From Burkholderia sp. PAMC 26561 (GTDB lineage Bacteria > Pseudomonadota > Gammaproteobacteria > Burkholderiales > Burkholderiaceae), in the NCBI RefSeq assembly GCF_001557535.2, contig NZ_CP014315.1, positions 744,001 through 808,000 on the forward strand: 64,000 bases of DNA. Reading direction: 5' to 3'. Shown in pieces: positions 26,597-35,293 of this stretch. Both the position numbers and the translations under genes were made by a program. The notes below the pieces were generated by a model. That model was not told the DNA's origin. It saw nothing but the letters and a program-made list of their open reading frames with translations, and made no database searches. The stretch's first letter is position 1. The number at the start of each line of letters is the position of its first letter.

Positions 26597-27600
26597 TTCT
26601 TTCCTTTTTTTGCCGTGCGCAGTTTGCTGAAGACGCGCGTGTTCGACCAGATTGCAAGAAGGATGATCACCCCTGTCACGATCTGGGTAAAGAAGGGCGA
26701 TACATGCAAGAGGATCAGTCCGTTTCCAAGCGTTGCGATTGTCAGTGCGCCGAGGACCGTGCCGACCACCGTCGCGCGTCCGCCCATCAGCGAAGTGCCG
26801 CCCAGCACCACCGCCGCGATGACATCGAGTTCGAATCCGGATGCCGCATTCGAGGAGCCCGATCCCAAACGCGACGCGAGCATCAGCCCCGCTATAGCGG
26901 ACGCAGCGCCGGAGATCACGAATACCGATGCCTTGATGCGCAGCGCCGGCATGCCGGAGCGGCGTGCCGCCTCGGCGTTCGAACCGACGGCAATGACCTG
27001 GCGGCCGTACCGCGTACGGTTGATCGTGATGTAGCCAATCAAGGCCGCAATAATCGCGATGATGGCCGGCACCGGAATGCCCGCGAGCGCGCCGGCTCCG
27101 AAGAAGTCAAAGCCCGTTCCTGATTCAATGGGTATCGAGAATCCCTGAGTGGAATACAGCGCGATGCCGCGCAACGTGGAAAGCCCGGCAAGCGTGACGA
27201 TGAATGACGGGATCGCCTGGCTCGCAGAAAACCAGCCCTGCACGAGACCAATGACTGCGCCCAGCAGTATCGTCACAAGAATAGCGACAGGCCACGAGAG
27301 ACCGGCTTGCATCAGGATCGCAGCGAGCGAATTCGTCAATGCGACAACTGAGCCCACGGACAGGTCGATACCTCCCGTGGCAATGACAAACGTCATTGCA
27401 ATCGCGACCACCAGCATGGGCGCAAGCTGCCTGAGAATGTTCAGCAGGTTGGCAGTGGTCAGGAAGGTGGGCGTTGCGGCACTGAACAGGATGCAGCATG
27501 CAATAAAGAACACCGCAATCGATGCGACCTGCGCATGTGCAAGAAGCATGTCCCTGTACTTCGAGCCTTTTTCCCGCTCGGTATAAATGGAGGTGCTCAT
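26593..27600 (-). CDS. Ribose-type ABC transporter permease
   Basis: 335 residues from ATG 27600, 8 bases after GGGGAG; a longer frame to 27708 runs into the ATPase gene. Multiple membrane spans include LAPMLVVAIAMTFVIATGGI and DLSVGSVVALTNSLAA, with the coupling-loop motif YGRQVIAVGSNAEAARRSGM. It overlaps the ATPase gene (27597) and TenA (26596), each by 4 bp. The polytopic protein ends in a basic tail, AKKGKK. Confidence 0.92.
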   Translation of the reverse strand: MSTSIYTEREKGSKYRDMLLAHAQVASIAVFFIACCILFSAATPTFLTTANLLNILRQLAPMLVVAIAMTFVIATGGIDLSVGSVVALTNSLAAILMQAGLSWPVAILVTILLGAVIGLVQGWFSASQAIPSFIVTLAGLSTLRGIALYSTQGFSIPIESGTGFDFFGAGALAGIPVPAIIAIIAALIGYITINRTRYGRQVIAVGSNAEAARRSGMPALRIKASVFVISGAASAIAGLMLASRLGSGSSNAASGFELDVIAAVVLGGTSLMGGRATVVGTVLGALTIATLGNGLILLHVSPFFTQIVTGVIILLAIWSNTRVFSKLRTAKKGKK

Positions 27601-28370
27601 CGGTGCTGCTCCCCAACGATCAATTGAACCAGCTCTTCCAGCGTCGTATCTTTCACCCGGCGCTCGGCGACCTTCGTGCCCTCGTACATGACGGCGATCC
27701 GGTCGCATACGCGAAAGAGATCCTGAAGCCGGTGAGTGATCAGCACGACGGACACACCTTGCGCCTTTACGCGATTGATCAACGCGAGCACGGCCTCGAC
27801 TTCGGCAACGGCAAGCGCCGAGGTGGGCTCGTCCATGATCAACACGCGCGGTTCGAACGATGCCGCTCGCGCAATCGCAATCGCCTGGCGCTGACCGCCC
27901 GAAAGCTGCTCGACGTTCGCGCTCAGGTCAGGAATGCGGATCTTGAGATTTGACAAGAGCCGTTTTCCCTCTTCGAGCATTGCGCTTCGTTTCAGAAAGC
28001 CCTTGTTGCAAAGCTCGCGTCCGAGAAAAAGATTGCCGGCGACATCGATAGCGTCACACAAGCTCAGGTCCTGATAGACCATTTCGATGTGACGCGCACG
28101 CGCATCGGCGGGGCTGGTCAGCTTGACGGGCTCCCCTCCCACCAATATGTCTCCGCTGTCCGGAATGTAGGTCCCGGCCATGATCTTCGTGAGCGTCGAC
28201 TTTCCCGCTGCGTTGTCTCCGATCAGGCCGAGACATTCGCCGGGGTACAAGTCGAGGTCGACGCCGCGCAGTGCCTGGAACGAGCCAAACGAAATCTTGA
28301 TGTCGCGCAATGAAAGTACGGGCTGGCCAAGCGCCTGGTCCGCGCGTTCCTGAGTTTCAAGCTGTTCCAT
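27597..28370 (-). CDS. Ribose-type ABC transporter ATP-binding protein (single domain)
   Basis: 257 residues with one ATPase domain: Walker A GDNAAGKSTLTKIM, signature LSGGQRQAIAIARAAS, Walker B VLIMDEPTSALAVAEV, and the switch His in VVLITHRL. Unlike the two-domain ATPase at 14793, this is the short form seen with fructose (FrcA-like) and some nucleoside/sugar systems. Two copies would act with the permease dimer. It overlaps the permease by 4 bp and follows the binding-protein gene by 6 bp. Confidence 0.92.
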   Translation of the reverse strand: MEQLETQERADQALGQPVLSLRDIKISFGSFQALRGVDLDLYPGECLGLIGDNAAGKSTLTKIMAGTYIPDSGDILVGGEPVKLTSPADARARHIEMVYQDLSLCDAIDVAGNLFLGRELCNKGFLKRSAMLEEGKRLLSNLKIRIPDLSANVEQLSGGQRQAIAIARAASFEPRVLIMDEPTSALAVAEVEAVLALINRVKAQGVSVVLITHRLQDLFRVCDRIAVMYEGTKVAERRVKDTTLEELVQLIVGEQHR

Positions 28371-28376
28371 ATCCGG

Positions 28377-29321
28377 TCACTTTTTGAAGGCAGCACGATA
28401 AGGATCGACGTTCGCCTTCGTGACGACAGCGAGCGGCACTGAGATCGTGGTCTGAACGGTTTTCCCTTCATGGACGTCGTTAAGCGCCTGAATCGCAGCG
28501 CGGCCCATGGCAGCGGGGTCCTGTTGCACGACACCCAGCACGACCCCGTTGTCGATTCCCCGGATGACTTCCGACGCAAGGTCCCATCCGACGACCTTGA
28601 TCTTCTTGTTCATGCCTTGTGCATTGATCGCCGCGATGGCGCCAAGCATGGCTGGCTCGCCGGTTGCATAGATGACATTGATATCCGGGTTAGCCGTAAT
28701 GAGATTCTCCGCCGCAGAAAGCGCGACATCCTGGCTGTTGCGTCCATCCACAATCCCGGCGATGGAAATTCCGGGCGACTTCGCCAGTTCATCGATAGAT
28801 GCTTTCTGGCGGGAATTCTGGATCGTGGAACTCAGGGCGCCGACCACGCCGACCCGGGCCTTTCCGCCGAGATTCGCCTGGACATACTTGGCGAGATAGT
28901 CGGCGATCAGCTTTCCGCCTACGGCGTTGTCCACGCCCACTTGCGCTTTCTGAGGTCCCGGCGGCAGTACGGCGTCGATGCCCACGACCGTTATTCCGGC
29001 CGCCGCCGCTGCCTTGACCGAGGATCGCAGACCATTCACGTCGATTGCATCGACCGCTATTCCGTCGACCTTCTGCTGGATGTAGTCATCCAGCGCATTG
29101 TTCTGTGCGCTTGGAACGTCGTTGGCATTGAAGACAATCAGCTTTGCACCGAGCTTGTCGGCCTGCTTCTGCGCGCCCTCGCGCATCTGATTGAAGTAGG
29201 TGGCTTGCTGGTTGATGAGAATGAGACTGTACGTCTGAGCCGCGAGCGCAGGCAAGGATGCCGTCAGTAGTAATCCTAAGGTTATCTTGCGAAGCACTTT
29301 CCCACGAAGTTGGTTCAGCAT
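28377..29321 (-). CDS. Ribose-type periplasmic substrate-binding protein
   Basis: 314 residues with a Sec signal peptide (KITLGLLLTASLPALAAQTY, cut after ALAA near residue 28). The mature part is a type I binding fold (DYIQQKVDGIAVDAIDVNG; INVIYATGEPAMLGAIAAIN; GVVLGVVQQDPAAMGRAAIQ). It lies 24 bp after the LacI regulator gene in the same transcript, so regulator and importer are made together. The ligand is unknown; the downstream TenA, BtpA and PfkB genes point to a sugar-bearing compound. Confidence 0.92.
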   Translation of the reverse strand: MLNQLRGKVLRKITLGLLLTASLPALAAQTYSLILINQQATYFNQMREGAQKQADKLGAKLIVFNANDVPSAQNNALDDYIQQKVDGIAVDAIDVNGLRSSVKAAAAAGITVVGIDAVLPPGPQKAQVGVDNAVGGKLIADYLAKYVQANLGGKARVGVVGALSSTIQNSRQKASIDELAKSPGISIAGIVDGRNSQDVALSAAENLITANPDINVIYATGEPAMLGAIAAINAQGMNKKIKVVGWDLASEVIRGIDNGVVLGVVQQDPAAMGRAAIQALNDVHEGKTVQTTISVPLAVVTKANVDPYRAAFKK

Positions 29322-29345
29322 TTTCTCGCCTTTAAGGTTGGATGT

Positions 29346-30362
29346 TCAGGTTGCTTTGGGTGCCGTGACCGAAGCACGGACAATCAGTTCAACAGGCAGC
29401 AAGAACTCGACGAACGCGGCGTTCTCGTCCGACTCCGCCAACGCGAGCTCCACTGCCTTTCTTCCCATCTCCCTGATGGGCTGCCGTATTGCGGTCAATG
29501 CGGGATTAAACAGATGCAACGGCCCGGCATCGTCGAAAACGATGAGAGACAGGCGCTCCGGAATGGCAATATCCGCCGCCTGCAGCGCCTCCAGCAAACC
29601 AAACGCTATCTCTCCGCTTGAAACAAAAACCGCCGTTGGCTCTTCGCTCGACTGCAGGATCTGCGCCGCCGCCTGCCGGCCGAACTCCGGCGAATAGTTG
29701 CCGAAGCACGTCATGACGACGTTTGCGCCGTTTTCTTCCGCGGCTTCGCGCAAGCCGGTCAGCCGTTCAGTCGTGCTGCGCAGCTTCTCGGGTCCGCCAA
29801 TAAACGCAATCCGCTTGTGCCCGACGGACGCCAGGTATTGCCCGGCCAGCCGGCCGCCGTTCTCGTTATCGCAAAAGACCTTCGAACAATCGATGCCCGG
29901 TACGTCTTCATCGATCAGGATCAGGCCCGGCGCAGCAGCCAGGGTTTCGGCGAGGTCACTCGAGTTGTGATGTCCGCTTACGAACAAAAGGCCGCTCACG
30001 CGGTTGCGCAGCATGCGGGACACGTATTCCACTTCACGTGCCGCACTGTTCGACGTTGCGCTCAACAGAACCCCTTGACCATGCTCCTCCGCTGCTTGCT
30101 CGACCGCGGACGCGAGCGACGCGAAAAACGGATTGGCAATGTCGGGAATGACGAGCCCCACCGTGTCCGACCGGCCCCGCCCCAGGCTTCGGGCGAGAGG
30201 ATTGGGCACATAACGCAAGGTCTTGATTGCTGCATCGATCCGTTCGGAGGTCGATGCGGGCAACTTGATGCCCGCGTTGAGGTAACGCGATACGGTCGAC
30301 GGCGAAACACCGGCGGCCGACGCGACATCGCTCAGGCTTGCTCCCAACTTGGTTTTTGCCAC
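29346..30362 (-). CDS. LacI-family transcriptional regulator of the import operon
   Basis: 338 residues. The N-terminal HTH and hinge read LSDVASAAGVSPSTVSRYLN then RIDAAIKTLRYVPNPLARSL, followed by a periplasmic-binding-like ligand domain (TVGLVIPDIANPFFASLASA). The start is GTG 30362, five bases after GAGG. It is the first gene of the seven-gene minus-strand operon and sits next to a two-part LacI-type operator (30374-30400), so it probably represses itself and the operon until the imported ligand binds. Confidence 0.92.
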   Translation of the reverse strand: MAKTKLGASLSDVASAAGVSPSTVSRYLNAGIKLPASTSERIDAAIKTLRYVPNPLARSLGRGRSDTVGLVIPDIANPFFASLASAVEQAAEEHGQGVLLSATSNSAAREVEYVSRMLRNRVSGLLFVSGHHNSSDLAETLAAAPGLILIDEDVPGIDCSKVFCDNENGGRLAGQYLASVGHKRIAFIGGPEKLRSTTERLTGLREAAEENGANVVMTCFGNYSPEFGRQAAAQILQSSEEPTAVFVSSGEIAFGLLEALQAADIAIPERLSLIVFDDAGPLHLFNPALTAIRQPIREMGRKAVELALAESDENAAFVEFLLPVELIVRASVTAPKAT

Positions 30363-30373
30363 CTCGACCTCTA

Positions 30374-30400
30374 CGAAAGCGCTTTACTAAACCGCTTTCG
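30374..30400. promoter_or_regulatory. LacI-type operator pair
   Basis: The 27-bp element has perfect 8-bp outer arms CGAAAGCG / CGCTTTCG. It contains two LacI-consensus cores, AAAGCGCTTT (30376-30385, fully palindromic) and AAACCGCTTT (30389-30398). It lies 12 bases upstream of the lacI-like start codon, consistent with autoregulation of the whole operon. Confidence 0.72.
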
Positions 30401-30497
30401 TATTGAAATTCGTCATAAAACCGATGTCAAGCGGAATTTGAGATGGGGGGGCGCAGGTTTGAAACGTTAGCTACTGCAAGGGGTTGTCCGCTATCGG

Positions 30498-31955
30498 TCA
30501 AGGGGCGGTCGCAGTGCGTGCATCGTGCAGCAGGCTGTCCGACCAGCCGCCGCCGAGATCGCCTATCAGCGACGCTGCATCGAGCAAACGCGACTGCTGC
30601 ACGTTCAGCGCCGTTTGCTGGCTGCTCAACTGCGTTGCCTGGGCGGTCGCGACTGTCGTGTAGTCAACGGTTCCCGCCTGATACTCGTTGAACGCAATCT
30701 CGGCGGCGCGGCTTGCGTCGCGCACGGCGGAATCGAGCGTGTCGGACTGTTCGGCCAGGATGCGCAGGCCGGAGAGGTCGTTTTCCACGTCCTCGAAGGC
30801 GGTCAGCACCGTGCCGCGATAGTTGGCCACCGCCGCTTGATACGCCGCTTTCGCGGCGGCGACTTCGCCGCTGCGCTCGCCGCCGTCGAACAGCGTTTCG
30901 GTCGCGCTGCCGCCGAGCGACCAGACGTAGTTGGCCACGTGCAGCAAGCCGCCCAACGGCGACTGCGTGAAGCCGTCCAGCGCCGATAACGATACAGTGG
31001 GGTAATACCCCGCCACTGCCACGCCGATCGCCGCATTCTGCGACGCCATCTGGCGCTCTGCCGTCGCGATGTCGGGGCGGCGCTGCAACAAGGTCGACGG
31101 AACGCCTACCGGAATGGCGGGCAGGGTTGGCATCGTCGTGCTGTGCGGGATGTCGAGGTCTTCCGGGTTCTTGCCCACCAGCACGGCAATTGCATGCGCA
31201 TTCTGGGCGCGCGCCACGCCAAGCGCGATCAGGCTCGACTGCGCGTTTTCGAGTTGGGCGCGGGCAGTCAGTACGTCGGAAGGCGGAACGATACCGAACT
31301 TGTCCTGGTCGGCAACCACGTCCAGATAATGTTGATATACCTTGACCGTTTGCTGCAGCAAATCGATGTTGGCGTCGCTGGTACGCAATTGAATTACGGC
31401 CGTCGCAAGCGCGATCTGTTCGGAGAGCGTCGCGTTCGCGAGCGTCGCCTCGCTCGCCTGCGCGGTGGCGGCATTCTGTTCGATCGTGCGCCGCACCGAA
31501 CCCCACAAATCAGGCGCCCAGCTCACATTGCCTTCGAGCGAACCGGAATTGCTCACCGTCTGAATATTGCCAATACCGCGGCCCAAACTCGCACTCGAGG
31601 TCCCCGTCCCGCTGCGCTGGCGGGTTCCCGAGCCGGTCACGCCTAAGGTTGGAAACAGGGCGGAGCGAGCCACCTTCACCTCGGCGAGCGCTTCCTGATA
31701 ATTAGCATAGTCCTGCCGCACGGTCTGGTTCGATACCGCCACGAGCGGTTCAAGCTGATCGAGCAGCGGATCGTTGAAGCCGGTCCACCATGCGCCCTTG
31801 GGACCATCGGCGTCCGGTCGAGCCTGGGTCCAGCCGGGCAATTCACGGAAGGTCGCCGGCACGCTGACTTGCGGCCGATGGTAATCCGGGCCGACCATGC
31901 AGCCGCCCAGCAGCAGGGCCGCTGCGGCGGCGAGTGGTTTGGAGGATATCTTCAT
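30498..31955 (-). CDS. NodT/OprM-family outer-membrane efflux lipoprotein
   Basis: 485 residues. The signal peptide ends in a lipobox (LAAAAALLLGGCMVGPDY), so the mature N-terminus is a lipidated Cys. Duplicated TolC-fold halves and PVGVPSTLLQRRPDIATAER, the family landmark, are present. The ATG at 31955 has AAGG seven bases upstream; another ATG at 31961 is too close to it. It follows the second RND gene with near-overlap and completes a tripartite pump with the adaptor and the two inner-membrane permeases. Confidence 0.92.
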   Translation of the reverse strand: MKISSKPLAAAAALLLGGCMVGPDYHRPQVSVPATFRELPGWTQARPDADGPKGAWWTGFNDPLLDQLEPLVAVSNQTVRQDYANYQEALAEVKVARSALFPTLGVTGSGTRQRSGTGTSSASLGRGIGNIQTVSNSGSLEGNVSWAPDLWGSVRRTIEQNAATAQASEATLANATLSEQIALATAVIQLRTSDANIDLLQQTVKVYQHYLDVVADQDKFGIVPPSDVLTARAQLENAQSSLIALGVARAQNAHAIAVLVGKNPEDLDIPHSTTMPTLPAIPVGVPSTLLQRRPDIATAERQMASQNAAIGVAVAGYYPTVSLSALDGFTQSPLGGLLHVANYVWSLGGSATETLFDGGERSGEVAAAKAAYQAAVANYRGTVLTAFEDVENDLSGLRILAEQSDTLDSAVRDASRAAEIAFNEYQAGTVDYTTVATAQATQLSSQQTALNVQQSRLLDAASLIGDLGGGWSDSLLHDARTATAP

Positions 31956-31957
31956 CG

Positions 31958-34900
31958 TCATGCCTTTGTATCTGATTGCCCGAGGCTGTCCGCTTGCTCT
32001 TCCTGCCGGTTCCACGGCAGACCGGACGACCATTTGACGAGCTTGAAACGCAACCGGTCCAGGTACAGGTAGATCACCGGCGTGGTGTAAAGCGTGAAGA
32101 CCTGGCTCACGATCAAACCGCCCATCACGGTAATACCGAGCGGCTGGCGCAGCGATGCCCCCTGGCCAATACCGATCGCGAGCGGCACTGCGCCGAGCAC
32201 GGCGGCGAAGGTGGTCATCATGATCGGGCGCAGACGGACCACCGCGGCGGCGTGAATTGCATCGCGCGCCGGCATGCCTTCGTGGCGCTGCAACTGGATG
32301 GCGACATCGACCATCATGATCCCGTTCTTCTTCACAATGCCGATCAACAAGATAATGCCGATCAGCGCGATCACCGAGAACGGCGTGCCGAAGATCAGCA
32401 GCGCGAGGGTGGCGCCTATTCCCGCCGATGGCAGTGTCGAAAGAATCGTCAGCGGGTGGATCGAGCTTTCATAAAGCACGCCGAGCACGATATACACCAC
32501 CCCCAGCGCGGCGATGATCAGGAGGGGAACGGTGCCCATCGACTGCGCGTAGGCTTGCGCCGCGCCCGCGAACGCGCCATGGATGCTCGCCGGCATGCCG
32601 ATCTCGCGTGCTGCATTTTGCAACGCCTCCTGGGCCTGGCTCAACGATCCGCCCGGCGGCAGGTTGAACGAGATCGTCGCGGCGACCAGTCCGCTCTGGT
32701 GATTGACCTGAGTCGACGTATGGTTGCTCACGTAGCTGGAGAGCGCGGGCAGCGGCACCATGGTCTCAGCCGTTGTACTGTCCGCGCTGCCGCTCGAACT
32801 GCCGCCCTTGCTGTTGGAAATGCTGTTCGTGGTCGCGTTGGCTTGCGCGTTCGAGTTCAGCGAGTTGGTGCTCGACGTGCTCGATGCCGCGCCGACCGCG
32901 CTCGCCGCTGTCACGCCCTTGACCGTTGCGCCCGGCATCTGCGTCTGCTGGCTGCCGGTCGGATTGCCCGCCGCCGTGCTCAGGAAAATCTGCTTGAGCG
33001 TCTCCGGGTATTGCCAGTATTGCGGCGCGACTTCCATCACCACGAAGTACTGGTTCAGCGCGTTATAGATAGTCGATACCGTGCGCTGGCCGAACGCATC
33101 GTACAGGACGTTATCGATCTGGTTGGGCGCGAAGCCGTAGCGCGCGGCGGTCGCGCGATCGAAGTTGACGTAGGTCTGCAGGCCGTTTTGCTGGAGGTCG
33201 GAGTTGACATCGAGCAGGGCGCTGCGGTCCTTGTTGAGCGCGGTCACGAGCTTCGGCGTCCAAGCAAACAGCGCGGCGGAGTCATCGCTCGTCAGCGTGT
33301 ACTGGTATTCAGCCGCCGACTGCCGTCCGCCGATCCGCAGATCCTGCTGCGCCTGGACAAAGAGCCGCGCGCCGGAGACCTGGTTAAGCTTCGGCCGCAG
33401 GCGATTGACCACTTCGGTCGCGGTCACGTGACGCTGCCCGAGCGGCTTCAGTTCAATAAATACATTCGCCGTGTTCAGCGCGCGGCCGCCGGTGAACCCT
33501 GCCACCGACTGAACCGCCGGGTCCTTCTGCACGATCTGCTGCAACTGCGCGAGCTTCTTTTCCATCGCGGGAAAGGAAATGCTCTGGTCCGCGATGATCT
33601 GCCCGATCAGGATGCCCGTGTCCTGTTCGGGAAAGAACGTGGCCGGCACGAGTTTGAACAGGAACACGTTGGCGACCAGCAAGCCGATCAGCAACAGGAT
33701 CACCAGCAGCGAATGATCGAGCACGGCCGTGAGCGAACGCGCATAGGCGTTCTTGAAGCGGTCGAACTGCCGCTCGACCCAGCCTGCCCATCGCGCCTTG
33801 GCATGCCCCGCGTTCTCGCGGCTCAGGACGTACGCGCACATGGCTGGCGTGACGGTGAGCGAGATCACGAGCGAGATCAGGATCGCAATCGAAAGCACGA
33901 CGGCGAACTCATGGAACAGCAATCCCACGATGCCCGGCATCAGCAGGATCGGCAGGAACACGGCGATGAGCGACAAGCTCATCGATATCACCGTGAAGCC
34001 CACTTCGGCGCTGCCTTTCAGCGCGGCTTCTATTGGACTGAGACCGAGTTCCAGGTGGCGCACGATGTTTTCCAGCACTACGACGGCGTCATCGACCACG
34101 AAGCCCGTGCCGATGGTCAGCGCCATCAGCGACAGATTGTCGATGCTGTAGCCAAGCAGGTACATCGGCCCGAACGTGCCGACGATCGATATGGGCAACG
34201 CCACTGCCGGGATGAGCGTGGCGCGCGGCGACTGCAGGAATACGAACACCACGCCGACCACCAGCAGCACGGCGATGAACAGGGTCCGCTCGGTATCGCC
34301 CACCGACGAGCGCACCGATTCCGACCGGTCGATCGCGACGTTGACATGCACGCTGCTCGGCAGCGTCGCCTCGATCGAAGGCAGCACGTTCCTGATCTGC
34401 CTGACCGTACTCACGATGTTGCTGCCGGGCATCGGGTAGACAATGACGAGCACCGCCGACTTCGAGTTGAAGAGCCCGGCGTTGCGGATGTTCTCGTTGG
34501 AGTCGCGCACCTGGGCAACATCGCTCAGGAGCACCGGCGCGCCGTTCCGGTAGGCGATCACAAGCTGACGATAGGGCGCCGCCTTCGTGATCTGGTCATT
34601 CGATACAACCACGTAACGCTGGTCGCCCTGGTCGAGATGGCCCTTGGCGCTGTTGGCGTTGGCCGCCGAGATTGCCGCGCGTACATCTTCGAGACCGATC
34701 CCGTAGCTGCTCAGCTTGCCCGGCTGCAACTCGACCCGCACCGAAGGCAACGCGCCGCCGCCCAGCGTGATCTGGCCCACGCCGTTCACTTGCGAAAGTT
34801 GCTGCTGGATCACCGAATCCGCTGAATCGTAAAGCTGCGCCTTGGTGAGCGTATCGGACGTCAGCGCAAGCACCATGATCGGCGAGTCCGCCGGGTTGTA

Positions 34901-35293
34901 TTGCCGATAAGTCGGGTTGGCGCGCAAGGTCGACGGCAAGTCGGCGCGCGCGGCCTGGATGGCCGCCTCGACATCGCGAGCGGCGCCGTTGATGTCGCGG
35001 TTTAGCGCAAACTCGACCACGATCATCGATGAACCCACGTAGCTGATCGACGTCAGCTCTTCCACGCCCGCAATCGTGCCGAGCCGCCGTTCGAGCGGTT
35101 CGGCCACGGTAGAGGCCATGATGTTCGGGCTCGCGCCGGCCATGTTGGCCTGCACCACGATCACCGGAAACGCGATGTTCGGCAACGGCGCGACCGGAAG
35201 CCGGAAGTACGAAAGCGCGCCGGAGATCAGGATTGCGATCGCCAGAAGCGTGGTCGCGACCGGGCGCCGGATGAATAACGCCGAGATGTTCAC
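31958..35293 (-). CDS. mdtC: RND efflux permease, MdtC/MuxC-like, with a Ser/Ala/Asn-rich insert
   Basis: 1111 residues against roughly 1025-1040 for usual MdtC proteins. It has RND helices and TM4 charged residues (GTGFVVDDAVVVLENIVRHL) plus GIVKKNGIMMVDVAIQL. The extra length is mostly a low-complexity segment at about residues 770-850, rich in Ser, Ala, Asn, Thr and Gln, inserted in the second periplasmic region. It overlaps the upstream mdtB-like gene by 4 bp. MdtB and MdtC form a heteromultimer in E. coli; the same is likely here. Confidence 0.92.
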   Translation of the reverse strand: MNISALFIRRPVATTLLAIAILISGALSYFRLPVAPLPNIAFPVIVVQANMAGASPNIMASTVAEPLERRLGTIAGVEELTSISYVGSSMIVVEFALNRDINGAARDVEAAIQAARADLPSTLRANPTYRQYNPADSPIMVLALTSDTLTKAQLYDSADSVIQQQLSQVNGVGQITLGGGALPSVRVELQPGKLSSYGIGLEDVRAAISAANANSAKGHLDQGDQRYVVVSNDQITKAAPYRQLVIAYRNGAPVLLSDVAQVRDSNENIRNAGLFNSKSAVLVIVYPMPGSNIVSTVRQIRNVLPSIEATLPSSVHVNVAIDRSESVRSSVGDTERTLFIAVLLVVGVVFVFLQSPRATLIPAVALPISIVGTFGPMYLLGYSIDNLSLMALTIGTGFVVDDAVVVLENIVRHLELGLSPIEAALKGSAEVGFTVISMSLSLIAVFLPILLMPGIVGLLFHEFAVVLSIAILISLVISLTVTPAMCAYVLSRENAGHAKARWAGWVERQFDRFKNAYARSLTAVLDHSLLVILLLIGLLVANVFLFKLVPATFFPEQDTGILIGQIIADQSISFPAMEKKLAQLQQIVQKDPAVQSVAGFTGGRALNTANVFIELKPLGQRHVTATEVVNRLRPKLNQVSGARLFVQAQQDLRIGGRQSAAEYQYTLTSDDSAALFAWTPKLVTALNKDRSALLDVNSDLQQNGLQTYVNFDRATAARYGFAPNQIDNVLYDAFGQRTVSTIYNALNQYFVVMEVAPQYWQYPETLKQIFLSTAAGNPTGSQQTQMPGATVKGVTAASAVGAASSTSSTNSLNSNAQANATTNSISNSKGGSSSGSADSTTAETMVPLPALSSYVSNHTSTQVNHQSGLVAATISFNLPPGGSLSQAQEALQNAAREIGMPASIHGAFAGAAQAYAQSMGTVPLLIIAALGVVYIVLGVLYESSIHPLTILSTLPSAGIGATLALLIFGTPFSVIALIGIILLIGIVKKNGIMMVDVAIQLQRHEGMPARDAIHAAAVVRLRPIMMTTFAAVLGAVPLAIGIGQGASLRQPLGITVMGGLIVSQVFTLYTTPVIYLYLDRLRFKLVKWSSGLPWNRQEEQADSLGQSDTKA

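Noticed and set aside
31976..34825. Plus-strand frame of 949 codons opposite the mdtC-like gene
   Set aside because: Arg/His/Gln-rich shadow of a confidently identified RND permease, with no domain of its own.
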